A stretch of DNA of 64,000 nt from assembly GCA_035772735.1 (NCBI GenBank), contig JASDFA010000027.1:35508001-35572000 (forward strand), read 5' to 3'. The notes under the pieces were generated by a model that worked only from the letters and a program-made list of their open reading frames with translations, ran no database searches and had not been told where the DNA came from. Shown here in pieces: positions 11,933-24,100 of the stretch. Numbering within the stretch: the stretch's first letter is position 1; each line of letters begins with the position of its first letter. The position numbers were made by a program, and so were the translations under genes. The stretch is from Datura wrightii (Eukaryota; Streptophyta; Magnoliopsida; Solanales; Solanaceae).

Positions 11933-12216
11933 CTCCCTCCGTGCCTTTTAATAGGAGTTGCAATTTAACTAATATAACCTATTAATTGATAGGTACTATT
12001 TGGAAATATATAATAATCATTCTTTTTACATTCTAAAGTGACTTAAGTACTAAAGGTAAAGTTATAAAAAGGTGGTCAATTATTTCTTGAATTTTGAAAT
12101 TAGCAACTACTTTGGAACAACTTTTAGTATTCCTAGCAGCTATAAAAAGGAACGGAGGAAGTTTTTTGGAACAACTATTTTTAGTATACCTAGTAACTAA
12201 AAAGGAACAGAGGGAG
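11933..12216. mobile_element. Stowaway MITE with duplicated right end
   Basis: Ends CTCCCTCCGTGCC and GGAACAGAGGGAG flanked by TA on both sides (11931-11932, 12217-12218), the hallmark of Tc1/mariner-related Stowaway elements. The right end is present twice: TTTGGAACAACTTTTAGTAT...GGAACGGAGGAAG at about 12111-12162 and a second version ending at 12216. Length 284 bp, non-coding. Confidence 0.88.
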
Positions 12217-12218
12217 TA

Positions 12219-13034
12219 CTTGCAAAATCCCTAGTTTAGAAACTGTTCTCGTAGTTAACAGAATTTCAGACAACCAACCTTCAACAGACCAAAGTTAATG
12301 GAGTATTCCTTATCCCAATTAAAAGAAGTTGCAGTTACAACTATTAACTATTAGAGAGAAGTCTGGTGTATATAAGCTCTAGATGACCTTAAATATATCA
12401 ATGTTAAATACATGTTTTGATAGCCTAACTCATAACAAAATCTTCAGCAAATACGAACCAAGATACAAAACAAAGATAAAGTAGTTATAATGAAATTAAA
12501 ACCTCCAGCCTAGAAAAGGTGACCAGATAAAAGATTGATAGTCAAACTCATCAATTTTTTATTCACTTTTATGTAAAATTATTTGTTTTATGGAAAATAA
12601 AATGTTAAAGATTTAGAAACTACAGGCATGCTGTTTTCAAACATATATTGAAATAAAAACGAAAACTGAAAAGAAGAAAAAAAGAAAGAGAGAGAAAAAG
12701 AACTCAAAAAATTCATTATACTTTGGCTCTCCACCAAGTAAGGAGGTCATTTTTTTCTAGGGATAAAGGGGAGCAGCTAAAATTGAATTACATTTAAACA
12801 TCAAATGATTACATGAGGTCCCCCCGTGTCCCTCTGTTTAAAAAACAAAAGCCTCATTAACTGTAGCCATTAAGAATTCACGTCAAACACTAACCAGTAT
12901 ACAACTTCTCATCCGTGTTTCTCGCTGTATCCATTCTATTCTGATTTGAGTAATGCATTGTCGAAGATCAGAAAAAAAATACTTCTGTTTTTGAGGAATT
13001 GAAATTATGGAAAATGCAAATACAAAAAAGATAA
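12219..13034. other. Intergenic, no gene seen
   Basis: AT-rich, with a purine-rich AAGAAAGAGAGAGAAAAAG patch near 12680-12700. A minus-strand open frame at 12883-13074 has no recognisable motif and overlaps the start of the small LTR element. Confidence 0.45.
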
Positions 13035-13039
13035 AAGAG

Positions 13040-13299
13040 TGTTGGAAGAATAATTCAAAGTTGTAGAAAACCAAATTTATTTAGAATTTGATATTTGGTA
13101 ATTTATTTAATACACAACTAGTTAGGATTGATAGTCAAATTCATATAGGAATAGGTTTTCCTGTTTTGAGTTAAAGTAGGTTTCTAGTATTATAAATAGG
13201 GATGCTTGGTGAGAAGTGGTGTAAGATACAGTGAGAATTGTAGAGATTGTATAGAACGATCAAGGATTTGTTAGTTTATAAATAAAGTATTTTTCTTAA
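13040..13299 (+). repeat. 5' LTR of the small LTR element
   Basis: 260 bp. About 90 percent like the 3' copy by eye over the shared parts, with a 10-20 bp length difference caused by TGTCACATATTTTTTGTGA, present only in the 3' copy at about 14159-14178. The terminal CA has become AA. Confidence 0.88.
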
Positions 13300-13991
13300 A
13301 ATTGATATCAGAGCTTCTACGATCTTGTTAGAGAATTAAATAGCTTCCATTGTCGGTGGGCAGCTCTAGCCAATATGTGTCGCCCGTCTAACCAATGATT
13401 ATGCTGAAAAATCGTTTGACCAATGATTATGTTAGCAAAAGTTGGATTAATGATGTATGAATGAAAAACAATCATGCTAAAAAGGATTGAAGAAAAAATT
13501 GCAAGTTTAAAGAGATGTAAGCAAACATGGCAGAAGAGGAAAAAACTTTTCTCTAAAAGATGGAGATAAGTAGTTGGTGTAAAAGAAAAAAAATTGAAAG
13601 TTGATTGCAAGTGAATCAACAAAATTGGGAGTTGGCGACAAAATGCATCAACGAGAGTTAGAGAGAAGTACTTCAACAATTGAATGTTGATGAGAAGTGC
13701 ATCAATTATTGGAAGTTGGAGAGAAGTGATCCAACACAACCAAGGAAAAAAATAACGGGAGTTGGAGAAAAATGCTCCAATAAAATTGAAAGTAAGAGAG
13801 AAGTGCTTCAATAATTGAAGGTTGAAGAAAAGTGCTTCAACAATTGACGGTTGATAAGAAGTACATTAATGAAAGTTGGAAAGAAGTGCTCCAACACAAA
13901 TAAGAAACTGGAAAGTTGGAGAGAAGTGCTCCAATACTACAACAACAACAAAAAAAAACGCAAAAGTATACAACTTTGAATTACAGAAGAA

Positions 13992-14265
13992 TGTTGGAAG
14001 AATAATTCAAAGTTGTAGAAAACCAAGTTTATTTACAATTTGATATTTGGTAATTTATTTAATGCATGTCTAGTTAGGATTGATAGTCAAATTCATATAG
14101 GAATAGGTTTTTCTGTTTTGAGTTAAAGTAGGTTTCTAGTACCATAAACGGGGGTGCTCTGTCACATATTTTTTGTGATGAGAAGTGTGAGATATAATGA
14201 GAATTATTGAGATTATAGAGAACATTCAAAGATTTGTTAGTTTATAAATAAAGTATTTTCCTTCA
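13992..14265 (+). repeat. 3' LTR of the small LTR element
   Basis: 274 bp, TGTTGGAAG...CCTTCA, followed by the target duplication AAGAG. Carries an insertion with inverted halves (TCACA/TGTGA) not found in the 5' copy. Confidence 0.88.
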
Positions 14266-14270
14266 AAGAG

Positions 14271-16289
14271 TAAATTTTATGGCTAATGTCGTCGATAAAT
14301 TCGAGACGGCATATTGATTTTGGAAGAACTCAACAGAAATGATATTGATTAACAGAAATAAGTGTAAATAAAATTGGGTTTAGGAGTAAAGACAATGGGT
14401 TTTGCTGAAGAAGACCTAAAATGAAAGACGACATAATGGGCTATGAAATCTGGTTTTCTGGTTCAAAGTTCAGCCGTCTGGTTAATGGCTCAGACTTCTG
14501 ACTAAGCTTATGCAATTTTAATGAGGAATTGGGGGAAGAAAGAGGATAATGGGACTCGCAAAATTTCTACATGAAGGTATTTACTTTTTATTTATAAATC
14601 TAGACTGTAGTTTATTTTAAATTGATCGCTCATTTTTTTTATTGAGTTGTGCTAAATCTTTAAATCATGGAATGAGGCTATTGCAAAGAAAATTATCTGG
14701 CATAGTATAGACATTAGCTGACTATTGTGTTCATTTTTATTATTTCTTGAGCACTTATGTAAGAGAGGGTTAGCTATTTTATTAAAAAATATGTTCGGAA
14801 TTATATTTTTCGCATAGATAAATTTGATTGATTAAGGTAGAAATTTAAACTTCACTTTTGTCTAATAGGAGTGCATAGTGACAATAAAAAAGAGTTAACT
14901 GTGTTCAAACACTTATAGGTCGGATCAATCTATAATTTTAATGAGTAGTTCAAATATGAAATCATTATAAATAGTTTTGACATACAAAGAGTTTGAGTTG
15001 AATCGATATCATTATCCTAATGGACATGAAATTTAAGATCAAATTGTGTTTACAATGCATTAATATATGCTTGAATTTCTTTTGAAATGGACAATTAAAA
15101 ATTAACTTAATATTGTCACATCTCTCTATAACAACATTCTAATATAAGTATAACATTTCACTTTAACAGCCAATTATTTCTCGGGATCATTTTTTATTAT
15201 TATATTTTACCTTTCTATAACAACTTTTTACCTATAACAATAACATTCATCTTTGTAATAGTAGTACGTTCTTTCTAACATTACCCCTCCGCAAAATTAC
15301 CCCCTTTTATAACATTTATCTTCTTTTTTGGTAATATAATAATTAACCATCTTTGTAGAAATAGAATATCTAAGATTACCAATAATAGATCTAGATATTC
15401 TGACAAAATATTTTGATATGTTAATATACTATTTATGACAAAGAATATTGTACGGATATATATTTTCATCATTAATGATTTCTCTAATTTATACAAAGTG
15501 TGATTAAACCTAGAATTTGACGTTAAAGTTCCTACGTCCATAGCATTAAATAATATAACATTAAACAAAATTATATTCTATGCATCTTTTTTACCTATAA
15601 CAATCAAATATTACTTAAATATCAAAATATTGTTATAGATGTATAACAGCCGATCACTATAGTAATAAAAGAATTTCAAAACCAACAACATAGTTGAGGT
15701 TTACCTGTATATAATACCAGGTTAATTGTGAATCTTGCTTTTTTATTGTATTAAGTGGTATATTCATCCGTTAGACTTGGAATTTGAAAAGCCTGATATG
15801 GATGTAATTTCTTCAATGAGTTGGGGATTTTTAGCAAATTTAATTTGTGTTGATATAATTATAAGAGTAAGAGTTTATTGGGAGTACTACTCATGATAAC
15901 AAGAATATCAAATTAATTATTCACATCTATGTTGCAGGGAAGAATGAGGAATTAAAAAAGCTCCTTGCTCTGGTGTTCTCCCAAATATTAATAAATTTTA
16001 TTATCTAAGAAGACTTTTAGAAGCTAATCGAAAAGTTTATATTTCATTTGTTAAATTTCTATCTTCCTATTAATACAAATCATAATTTAAGTATTTTTTT
16101 GTATGGTAATTGTTACTTACAGAGGATGAAAGTTAATAATTTTATTTCATTTCAACTTTTAATTTTTTAATACTCTTTACATCTTTTATAACAACTCTAT
16201 GAATTATTGTATGACTTAGAACTAATGTATAAATTAATCCAAATATACATTGCTTATGAGCATTCTTTCCTGTCTTAATAAAATAAAAT
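14271..16289. other. AT-rich intergenic DNA with a degenerate repeat
   Basis: No gene. Between about 15115 and 15700 the motif CTATAACAAC / TATAACAATAACATT recurs in both orientations, ending in TATAACAGCCGATCACTATAG. I recognise this as the type of decayed non-coding repeat with CTATAACA ends common in dicot genomes, but cannot place its class. A minus-strand open frame at 15281-15568 lies within it and is not supported as a gene. Confidence 0.45.
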
Positions 16290-16479
16290 TATAATTTCTA
16301 AGTTTGTTATTTGTTTGCTGTCATCCGATTAACCAATAACTTTTTATAACCGTGCAAAGCGCAGATAACTTGTCTAGTATGTGTATATATTTATGCTAGA
16401 CAAGTTATCTGCGCTTCGCGCGGTTATAAAAAGTTATTGGTTAATCGGATGAAAGCAAACAAATAACAAACTTAGAAAT

Positions 16480-16483
<4 letters not shown>
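16290..16483. repeat. 88-bp palindrome made of two Helitron-like 3' ends
   Basis: The arms (16290-16377 and 16396-16483) are inverted copies with few mismatches, separated by 18 bp. Each arm ends toward the centre with a short GC stem (right arm, read on minus: GCGCGAAGCGC), about 11 bases, then CTAG. A small hairpin 10-12 bases before CTRR is the 3' signature of Helitrons. So the two arms look like Helitron 3' termini placed tail to tail. Confidence 0.75.

Positions 16484-16526
<43 letters not shown>
16481..16526. repeat. Compound (AT)n(AG)n microsatellite
   Basis: A run of AT dinucleotides passes directly into about 13 AG dinucleotides, ending at about 16526. It sits at the outer edge of the right palindrome arm. 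Confidence 0.9.
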
Positions 16527-16532
<6 letters not shown>

Positions 16533-17181
16533 ACGAATAGATGGTAGAATGAAACAAGTGCTCCTAGTTCCTCCAATCAGAAAGAGGCGGATTCAGGATT
16601 TAATTACTTAAAAATCATGAGTTCAGATATATAGTATTTGTTAAAATTTTAGAGGGGGCTTCACACACACACATATGTCTATGCTCCACATCAAAAATAA
16701 TGAATTTGAATGAACTTGGTACCTAAGACCTGCATGTACCCCTGCAACCGGATAAGGTGCTGCGATCTGTATAAGGAAAAACATTTCATAACAATATGAT
16801 TTTACATAGTCTGAAAGCAAATCCACCTTTTCCATCCAAATCTTCGGACTTAGTAAACTGATTATTAGCATTGCTCATACTTGCAAGTGTTAAACTTGGT
16901 TTGCATTAATTAAAGGCGTGCTCAGTGACTATGAGAAAAAGAAAGTGCATGCCAAAAGGATACACCCTCTTCTTTTTTCTAATACTAAAATAATATATAA
17001 ATCAAATAAAATCTACGATAACATAATTAAATTTCATGTAAATTATGCTGGTAGGTCTTAATAGCAAATCCCCAATTCTTCTCCCCTCCATGTATTAGAA
17101 ATTTCGTATATGAATGATTAATAGAAGGCATTGACAAACACAGTACCAACTACCAAGGAATATATGGAAAGGAGAAATATC
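16527..17181. other. Intergenic, 3' side of TRB gene
   Basis: No gene supported. The minus-strand frame at 16641-16871 contains IAAPYPVAGVHAG next to possible splice signals, but I recognise no family and do not annotate it as an exon. Confidence 0.4.
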
Positions 17182-17439
17182 ACAGGATCTATACATAAGA
17201 CAGTAATGGAATACTAGAAGGGTTTATCTATTATAATTGTATGGGATTTTTCAACCCAGAGGCATTAATCTATATATGACTTATAGATGGAACTGCATAC
17301 AGTCATAAGTAACAGAATCTATACATAAGGCGGTCATGGAATATTAGAAGGGTGTATCCAGTATAATTATATGGGATCTTTCAGTCCAGAGGCATTAATC
17401 TATATATGACTTTTAGATGGATCTACCTTCAATCATAAG
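17182..17439. repeat. Two-copy tandem duplication, 130-bp unit
   Basis: Copies start at 17182 and 17312 and share ATCTATACATAAG, AGAAGGGT, TATATGGGAT and CAGAGGCATTAATCTATATA. They differ by scattered substitutions, so the duplication is not recent. It lies about 400 bp beyond the TRB stop codon, in the 3' flank of that gene. Confidence 0.85.
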
Positions 17440-17834
17440 TTAATATAGTTCCATTTTATCTTGACTACATGTGTTTAGAACTTATAGTTCCTACAGAAGC
17501 AAGACTCTGAATACCCATTAGAATGAAAATTGTTGAAAGCAACATAAGAGTTTTAAGAAGGGACATATGTTACACATGATATGTGCGGCATTTTGCACCA
17601 AATATTTTACAAAATGAAATATTTTTATAATGTTTAAGATGTTCTAAGACTTGATTTCATATTTCTGACAATTAATAACTTTTTCTTTGTCAAAGATATT
17701 TTAGTAGTTAGAAAATCACCTGCATAAGATCACTTGATAATACAACATTTTAGAGATTTAATGACTCATGGCTCATTGTGGCGTCAGAAAAAGTCTAACA
17801 ACCACCACAATAGGTTGACTCTTAACAGATTAGC
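17440..17834 (-). other. Likely 3'UTR and flank of the TRB gene
   Basis: Directly downstream of the TRB stop on the minus strand. No coding content or sure polyadenylation signal identified. Confidence 0.4.
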
Positions 17835-18185
17835 TTACCAGACAGGGATAGTTTGATGCTGCAATGCCTTCGAAGCTACTTCAGCAAAGCACTGTGCGGC
17901 CTCGGCCTCTGCCTCTGCCTCCTCTGCAATCCTTGCTGCACGTTCCGCCTCAGCAATGGCAACTTCAGCCTCTGCAACGAATTTTGCAGCGGCTGCAGCA
18001 GCCTCCTCCGCACTCATGCTCTTCATTTGCTCCAAATCCGCATCAATCTGTGCTTTAGTCAGTATTCCAGTTTCATTCTTTTCTACTATGGTGGAATCAA
18101 GCTTTCTGCCCATAAGCAAAGAGAAAGGGCTTCCCTTGGCATCAGATGGCACTCTACTTGGTGCAATCCTGTAGTGATGCTTTAC
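17835..18185 (-). CDS. TRB: TRB coding exon 5 (end of H1/H5, coiled coil, stop)
   Basis: 116 codons plus stop after acceptor ATGGTAG. Begins VKHHYRIAPSRVPSD, ends the H1/H5 domain, then GRKLDSTIV, LTKAQIDADL and a long Ala/Glu stretch (EEAAAAAAKF..., AEAEAEAAQCFAE) that predicts a coiled coil used for dimerisation. Ends in Trp-stop. Confidence 0.93.
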   Translation of the reverse strand, partial: VKHHYRIAPSRVPSDAKGSPFSLLMGRKLDSTIVEKNETGILTKAQIDADLEQMKSMSAEEAAAAAAKFVAEAEVAIAEAERAARIAEEAEAEAEAAQCFAEVASKALQHQTIPVW

Positions 18186-21100
18186 CTACCATTGTGGATG
18201 GAGGTGTCAAGATCCAAGGTAAGGAGCAAACAAGTATAAATATAATTGGGCTGTCCAATCACCGTTTGTCTGATCCTCTAGAAGAAAGAACATAAAAGAA
18301 CTGAACAATAGTAAAGTTAACTCCACACATTAAATGTTCACAATTGCTTATCAACTAAAAAAATTTACTCTGCAACCAACATCTATGCCTCCAACCGTTG
18401 AATTTTTTTAGCCTTCTTGAGAAAACCCCTAAACATAGAAGCCAAGACCTATGAGCTTTCATTTTCTGGAATCCAAGAATACGGTTTATACGCGTTACAA
18501 TTCAGGAGAGGGTCCAAAACTGAATGAGAATAGCATGGCAAGCCAAAAAGAATAAATTCAGACATATCATTCTCTCACTGCCTTAAACATCCCTCACTTA
18601 GGCATGATGTGATGCTACAAATGAAGCTTAATGTCAGAACAGAAGCATGATTTTCCACTTTTGACAAGGTACAACATTGCTTCCTTAAGAAAAATTGATT
18701 ATTACCAATATTCCTCGTGATGTCATCAATGGACACTGCCACAGTGCCACCGTTTAGTTACAGTTTTGTAGAGTGTGATGAAACTTACATCCTTGGGGCA
18801 TGATAACTGACATCCAACAACCTTCATCCACACAGCAACAGAAAAAAAGAGCCAAATATTGACAACAAAAAGAACACAATAACGACAATTCAATATATGA
18901 CACAGTTTATCTTAATTCTCTTCAGTAATCACTAACCATGATCTACTGATTTTTATGCTATATTAACGTGGAACAGGCATAGCACGTCTTTTACATGCCA
19001 CCAATGCATCCTCATTGGACATAAAGAAGGGGTAGAGTGATTCTACATCATTTTATACCAGTTTCTCGGGTAGATTACCTTTGTCAGTCTTCCTTTTTCA
19101 GTCAACGCCTTCAAATTTGATGTCAACAGTTTTTCAAAGTTTGGAGGTTCCCTATAACGCTCCTTCAAACAAAACAAAAAAATTATTGAGTTAGGCATCT
19201 AAAACCAGTGAAAAGAATATACTAGCATTTACAAGGTCAACACACTTGTATCATCTAACTTAAACTAAGAGTAAAATAAGTAAGGATAAAGCGAACCTTT
19301 TTTTGGATTAAAAAAAGTATAAACTGCACTTAAAACTAAAGAAATCTTGACCACTGAGCAACTTCAACCTTTATAAGCAAATTTCATCTTAACCTCTCAA
19401 AAAGAAGCATAAGCATGCTCACTTACATTAGTCTATGTTGAAAACACAAAAGAGTCCCAGTGGTATGATGGGAAATTTGATTAGAACACAAAATGTGGGG
19501 AAGAACAATTACCACTACCCATTCCCAGCAACCTTTGGCCATCCCAATGACCAAGTTGGACCGAGTTACATAACCTTTTCCCAAGTACATCTTTCCAGTT
19601 TCCACCCCTTTTCGCGTCTGTTTGATACTTTTTACATAGTTTTTGGGTGCATAAGTTTGTGCAATGAAGCATCAAAAGGCATTGCTAACTAGTGAAAAGC
19701 TAAGTTACAGGAATTCCAGCATATTATCAGCTACTAAGATACAAACAGCACAGGCATGTTTAACGCCTAGCAACTCTTGGCTCATGTGTAAAATTAGCAA
19801 CTAAGATACAGACTGGCATGCATGTTTAACTTCTAGCAAATTGTTATCATTACAATTGCAGTAAGTACCTAAGCATGCAAAACCTGTTTGACACGGGAGT
19901 GCCAAGGAAAGAGTCTCAGTAAAACAAGGCAAGAAAGCAACTCATATTTATTCTTTTTTGCTTTCTTGAAAAATCAAGAAACAATTTCGACTTGTTAATC
20001 TGCTTGACCCCTAATGCCTCAACATCTTTTAGAGTTATTTAAAAGAACATAGTAAGGTTCTGTCTTCTCCTGCTTTTGTGTTCGAGGCGGCAGATTTTGG
20101 TTTGAAGAAAAAAATTAAATTAATAGAATTGTCTTGGAAATGCTTAACTAGGCAGAACTTAAGGGCATATATAGGAGGTGGCGAATGAGCAGTTTAGGCT
20201 GAACTTGAGGGGGTCAAGATGGGCTGAATTATCAAATGGGCGGGTTTTGCTTGGGCCAAAATGGGTGGGTCAAAATGGGCTAAACAATGAGTCATCACCC
20301 AATCCATGCAACTTGACCCAACTTTTGTTTTTTTTTTTTGTTTGAGACATAAAAACTATAACACAGGAAATTGAAACTTTTTTGTGCCTCAATGTTTTAG
20401 CATTACTACAACAGTAAACAGATAACGGATTATCAAAAATGCCAAACAATTCAAAGTTACGTAGTTGCAGATTAACTATACATATTACAAATTCTCATTA
20501 AATTATTCACAACCAATAATTTGGGAGATGAGATTATAATACTAATTAATTATTTAATTATAGTATTATTATCATATATTTTGCATACATGCAGCTCATC
20601 TTGCGACTTGGCATTACGTGAATGTTGTGTGAGAGATATCTGAAGAATTTGGGAGCTTCACTGGTTCAATTTTGGATGTTTACGGGTTTAATTTGGGCTA
20701 ACGACAGCTCACAGGTCAAAATGGGTTGTAACCCAAATCAGACCACGTGAAAATCATTTAATGCCCAACCTATTAGAAGTTGACGGGTTATACATTGTTG
20801 GGCCATTTTTGCCACCTCTAGGCATATATGCATAGTTTTCCCTCAAAAATTGACAAATTAGATTAAACAGAAGGTGACTCCAACGCTGATTGGTCGTGAT
20901 ACTTAGGAAAATAAAACATATCAAGAAAATAGATCTTGACCTAACTCAACCAAAAGTTAGTAAAGAGCCCATTTGGATTAACTGAATAAAAGTAGCCTTT
21001 TAATCACTTTATGAATAAGTGGTTACGTGTTCAGGTAAAAGTGTTGAGACATAAATAAGCAATTAATGTATTTGGTAAAAAAGTGTTGGTAGGCACATTT

Positions 21101-24100
21101 TTCTGTTAACGCGACCGAAAATCCCTTTAAAGCCGTTAACACTAAAATGAGCTTATTATTGAAAAAAATTTAGTTCTAAATTGGTTTAAATGAATTAGTT
21201 TATATCACAATTCAAATTTAATTCTAAAGTTGATTAAGTATAACTATTTTTAATGAATAATGACTATTTATTTGTTCAACATATAATAAATTAATTTTTT
21301 TTTATAACCGTGGTGTCTGGGTCAGCTTATGCGCACCTTGACTAATTCCACGAGATACCTGCCACCTCCAGATAACTTCAACATATATTTTTTTTTGAGA
21401 AAGATAATGTTGTATTCTTCCAAGTTAAGGATATGCTGACAACCTCAAAAACTTACAAACTAAACCAAGAAGTAATAACAAAGAGCCTAAAAGGCCTACG
21501 AACTGTTCAGCTTCCTCTATACCTTCTTCTTTACACCAAAAGTAAAAAGTATTGATACATTTTTCTTTCATTCTCTGGGTAGGGATAGTGATGTCTTCAA
21601 AACATCTGTTGTTCCTTTCCCTCCAAACTGCCCACCATATGCATGATGGTATTATGTTCCACCATTTTTTATGACTCTTGCCTCCTCCTCTCCTTATCCA
21701 GCAGCTATAGAGATCAGTTGTGTGTTCAAGCATTACCCATTTTTCCTGAGTTGACTCAAAAACAGAGACCACAACTGAGAAGTAATCTTGCAGTATAGGA
21801 ACAGATGTTGGTCTCCTCCTTCTCCTTTCCCAAAAAAAAACCTAGAGGCAATTTGGAATCCCCTTCTTTTCAACTTTTCATGTGTGAGACATGCTCCATT
21901 ACTTCTTTATTGTAGAGTCTTCTTACTGAAAATTTCCCATCCCTATGGTGCTTCCATCTCATTGTGTCTGGCTTTGTTGATAAACCTTTGAATATATTCA
22001 ACACATTAAATAGCTCGGCAACTCTTCCTACTTCCCAATCATTTAGAGGTCTTCCATATGTTAGGTTCCATCCTTGGTGGGACCACATATCAGCTAGTGT
22101 CACTCCATGGTTCCCACTGAATGAAAACAAATCTGAAAATGCATTCTTCAAGGGCTTTTGGCCTATCCACTTGTCTTCCCAGAACAGAATCTTAGCACCA
22201 TCTCCCAATTTGTAAGTTATGTGACCATTTATGTTAGACAACAGATTTTTGATCGTCTTCCATACTGACACACCATGTATTAATTACATTGTTGGATCAC
22301 CAGTGACCATCCAATCATATTTGCTGGTTATTACTTCATACCACAGAACTTGTTCTTCATCAGCAAACCTCCATAACTATTTTGTCAATAAGCATTTATT
22401 CTGAAGCCTCAAGTTCTTTAAGCCAAGCGCATCCTGTAATCTGCTTAGTTGGGTTGTTTGTCATTTGACCAGGTGAATGCCTTTCCCTTCCCTATTTCCT
22501 AGCCACAGGAAATCCCTTCTAAGTTTGTCCAATCTCTCTTCTACCTCGAACGGAAGAGGAAAGAGGGACATGACATATGTTGGCAGTGAGTCAAGCACAA
22601 AATTGATTAGAGTGACTCTTTCTCCAAGAGAAAAATATTGTGCTTTCCAGTTAGCAAGTCTCTTCTCAATTTCTTCACAATCCTATCCCAAATTTCTAGT
22701 TGTTTGTGTCTATTTCCAAGTGGCATCCCCAGGTAAGTAGTTGGGAGTTTGTCAACTTTACAATTCAAAATACTGGCCAAACTCTGTATTGTAAGGACTT
22801 CTTTGACTCGGAAAATGCTGCTTTTCCTCCGGTTGACAGATAATCTAGAAACTGCCTCAACATTATCAAAATCATTCTAATGAAGCTGACTTGATCTGCC
22901 TTGGCATCAAGGAAGATGACAGTGTCATCTGCATGTACCAGCTGACATATCTGCTTCTCTTCCCCTGTCTGGTTGCCTAGGTTGAAGCCTTTTATCTATC
23001 TGTTTTGAGTGACTATCTTCATCATAATGTTGAGGCCCTCCATTGCTAAAATGAAGAGGAAAGGTGAGAGAGGATCTCCCAGCCTGAGTCCTCTCTCTGG
23101 TAGAAAAAAACCAACAGGTTATCCATTTACTAAAATTGAGAACCTAACAATTTTTATGCAAAGATGAATCCACTTCAACCATCTCTCACCAAACCCCATT
23201 TGCTTCAATATGTTGAGAAGAAATTCTTAATTAATATAATCATATGCTTTTTCAATGTCCAATTTGCACATAATCCCAGGCTCTTTCCCTCTAAGTCTAG
23301 AATCAATGCATTCACTTGCTATAAGGGTTGCATTCATGATTTGCCTGCCTTTTATGAAGGTCATTTGTTGATTGTTAACTAACTTGCTTATCACCTTCTT
23401 CAGTCTTTCTGCTAGGAGCTTAGCATTGACTTTGTATACCCCCAAGGAGACTTATTGATCGGAAGTCTCTTAGTTCAATGGCCCCTGTTTTCGTTGGAAT
23501 AAGAGTCATATAAGTGGCACTAAGACTTCCCTCAAATTCCTGTTTTACATGGAACTGCTGAATAATCTTCATGAAGTCCTCTTTTAATATTACCCCAATC
23601 TTTCTGATAGAAACACATAGGGAATCCATCAGGTCCTGGTGTCTTATCACTAGCACAGAGCTTGATGGTTCTCATCACTTCCTCTTCATCAAACTCCCTT
23701 TGCAGCCATTCACTTTCTTCTGTGCTTATGCCTTCATTCCCCTGGATGGTAAAATCAGGTCTCCACTGTTCAGTTTTTTTGTATAATTTCTGGTAAAAAC
23801 TGATAACTGTCATTTTGATATCTTCTGAATTGGTAACGAGATCCCATCTTCTACTAGAGAGTCGATAGAGTTGAATCTCTTATGTGTTGTGGCAATTATG
23901 TGGAAGTACTTAGTGTTTTTGTCCCCTTGCTTTAACCACTGTACTATGGATCTTTGTCTCCAAGCTATCTCCTCATTCCTGGAGACTTCCTGAAATTCCA
24001 TTAAAAGATGCATTTTCTGGATGAGCTCATCCTCGGTTAATAATCTCAGTTCCTGTATTTTTTCAAGACCCATCAGTTGGTCCATGATGCTCTCCTTCCT

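Larger units (their letters stand above)
13040..14265 (+). mobile_element. Small non-autonomous LTR retrotransposon (TRIM-like)
   Basis: Two direct repeats (13040-13299 and 13992-14265) begin TGTTGGAAGAATAATTC and enclose about 690 bp. The first is followed by TGATATCAGAGC at 13303-13314, a one-base variant of the usual tRNA-Met primer site TGGTATCAGAGC. The element is flanked by AAGAG at 13035-13039 and at 14266-14270, a perfect 5-bp target duplication. The internal part codes for nothing; it is filled with variants of GTTGGAGAGAAGTGCTCCAA, each with TTGGAG/CTCCAA inverted halves. It must have moved with enzymes from another element. Orientation is set by the primer site. Confidence 0.9.

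Noticed and set aside
13317..13811. 164-codon minus-strand frame
   Set aside because: Lies in the tandem repeats of the small LTR element; the repeats keep the frame open.
17830..17840. TGGTAAGC as a splice donor leading to an exon at about 16700
   Set aside because: The family normally ends near this point and the downstream frame matches nothing I know; kept as a caveat only.
17853..18239. Plus-strand frames opposite the Ala/Glu-rich region
   Set aside because: Shadows of TRB exon 5 caused by its repetitive codons.
22477..22740. Plus-strand frames over 21.4-30.4 kb
   Set aside because: Antisense shadows of the minus-strand LINE.
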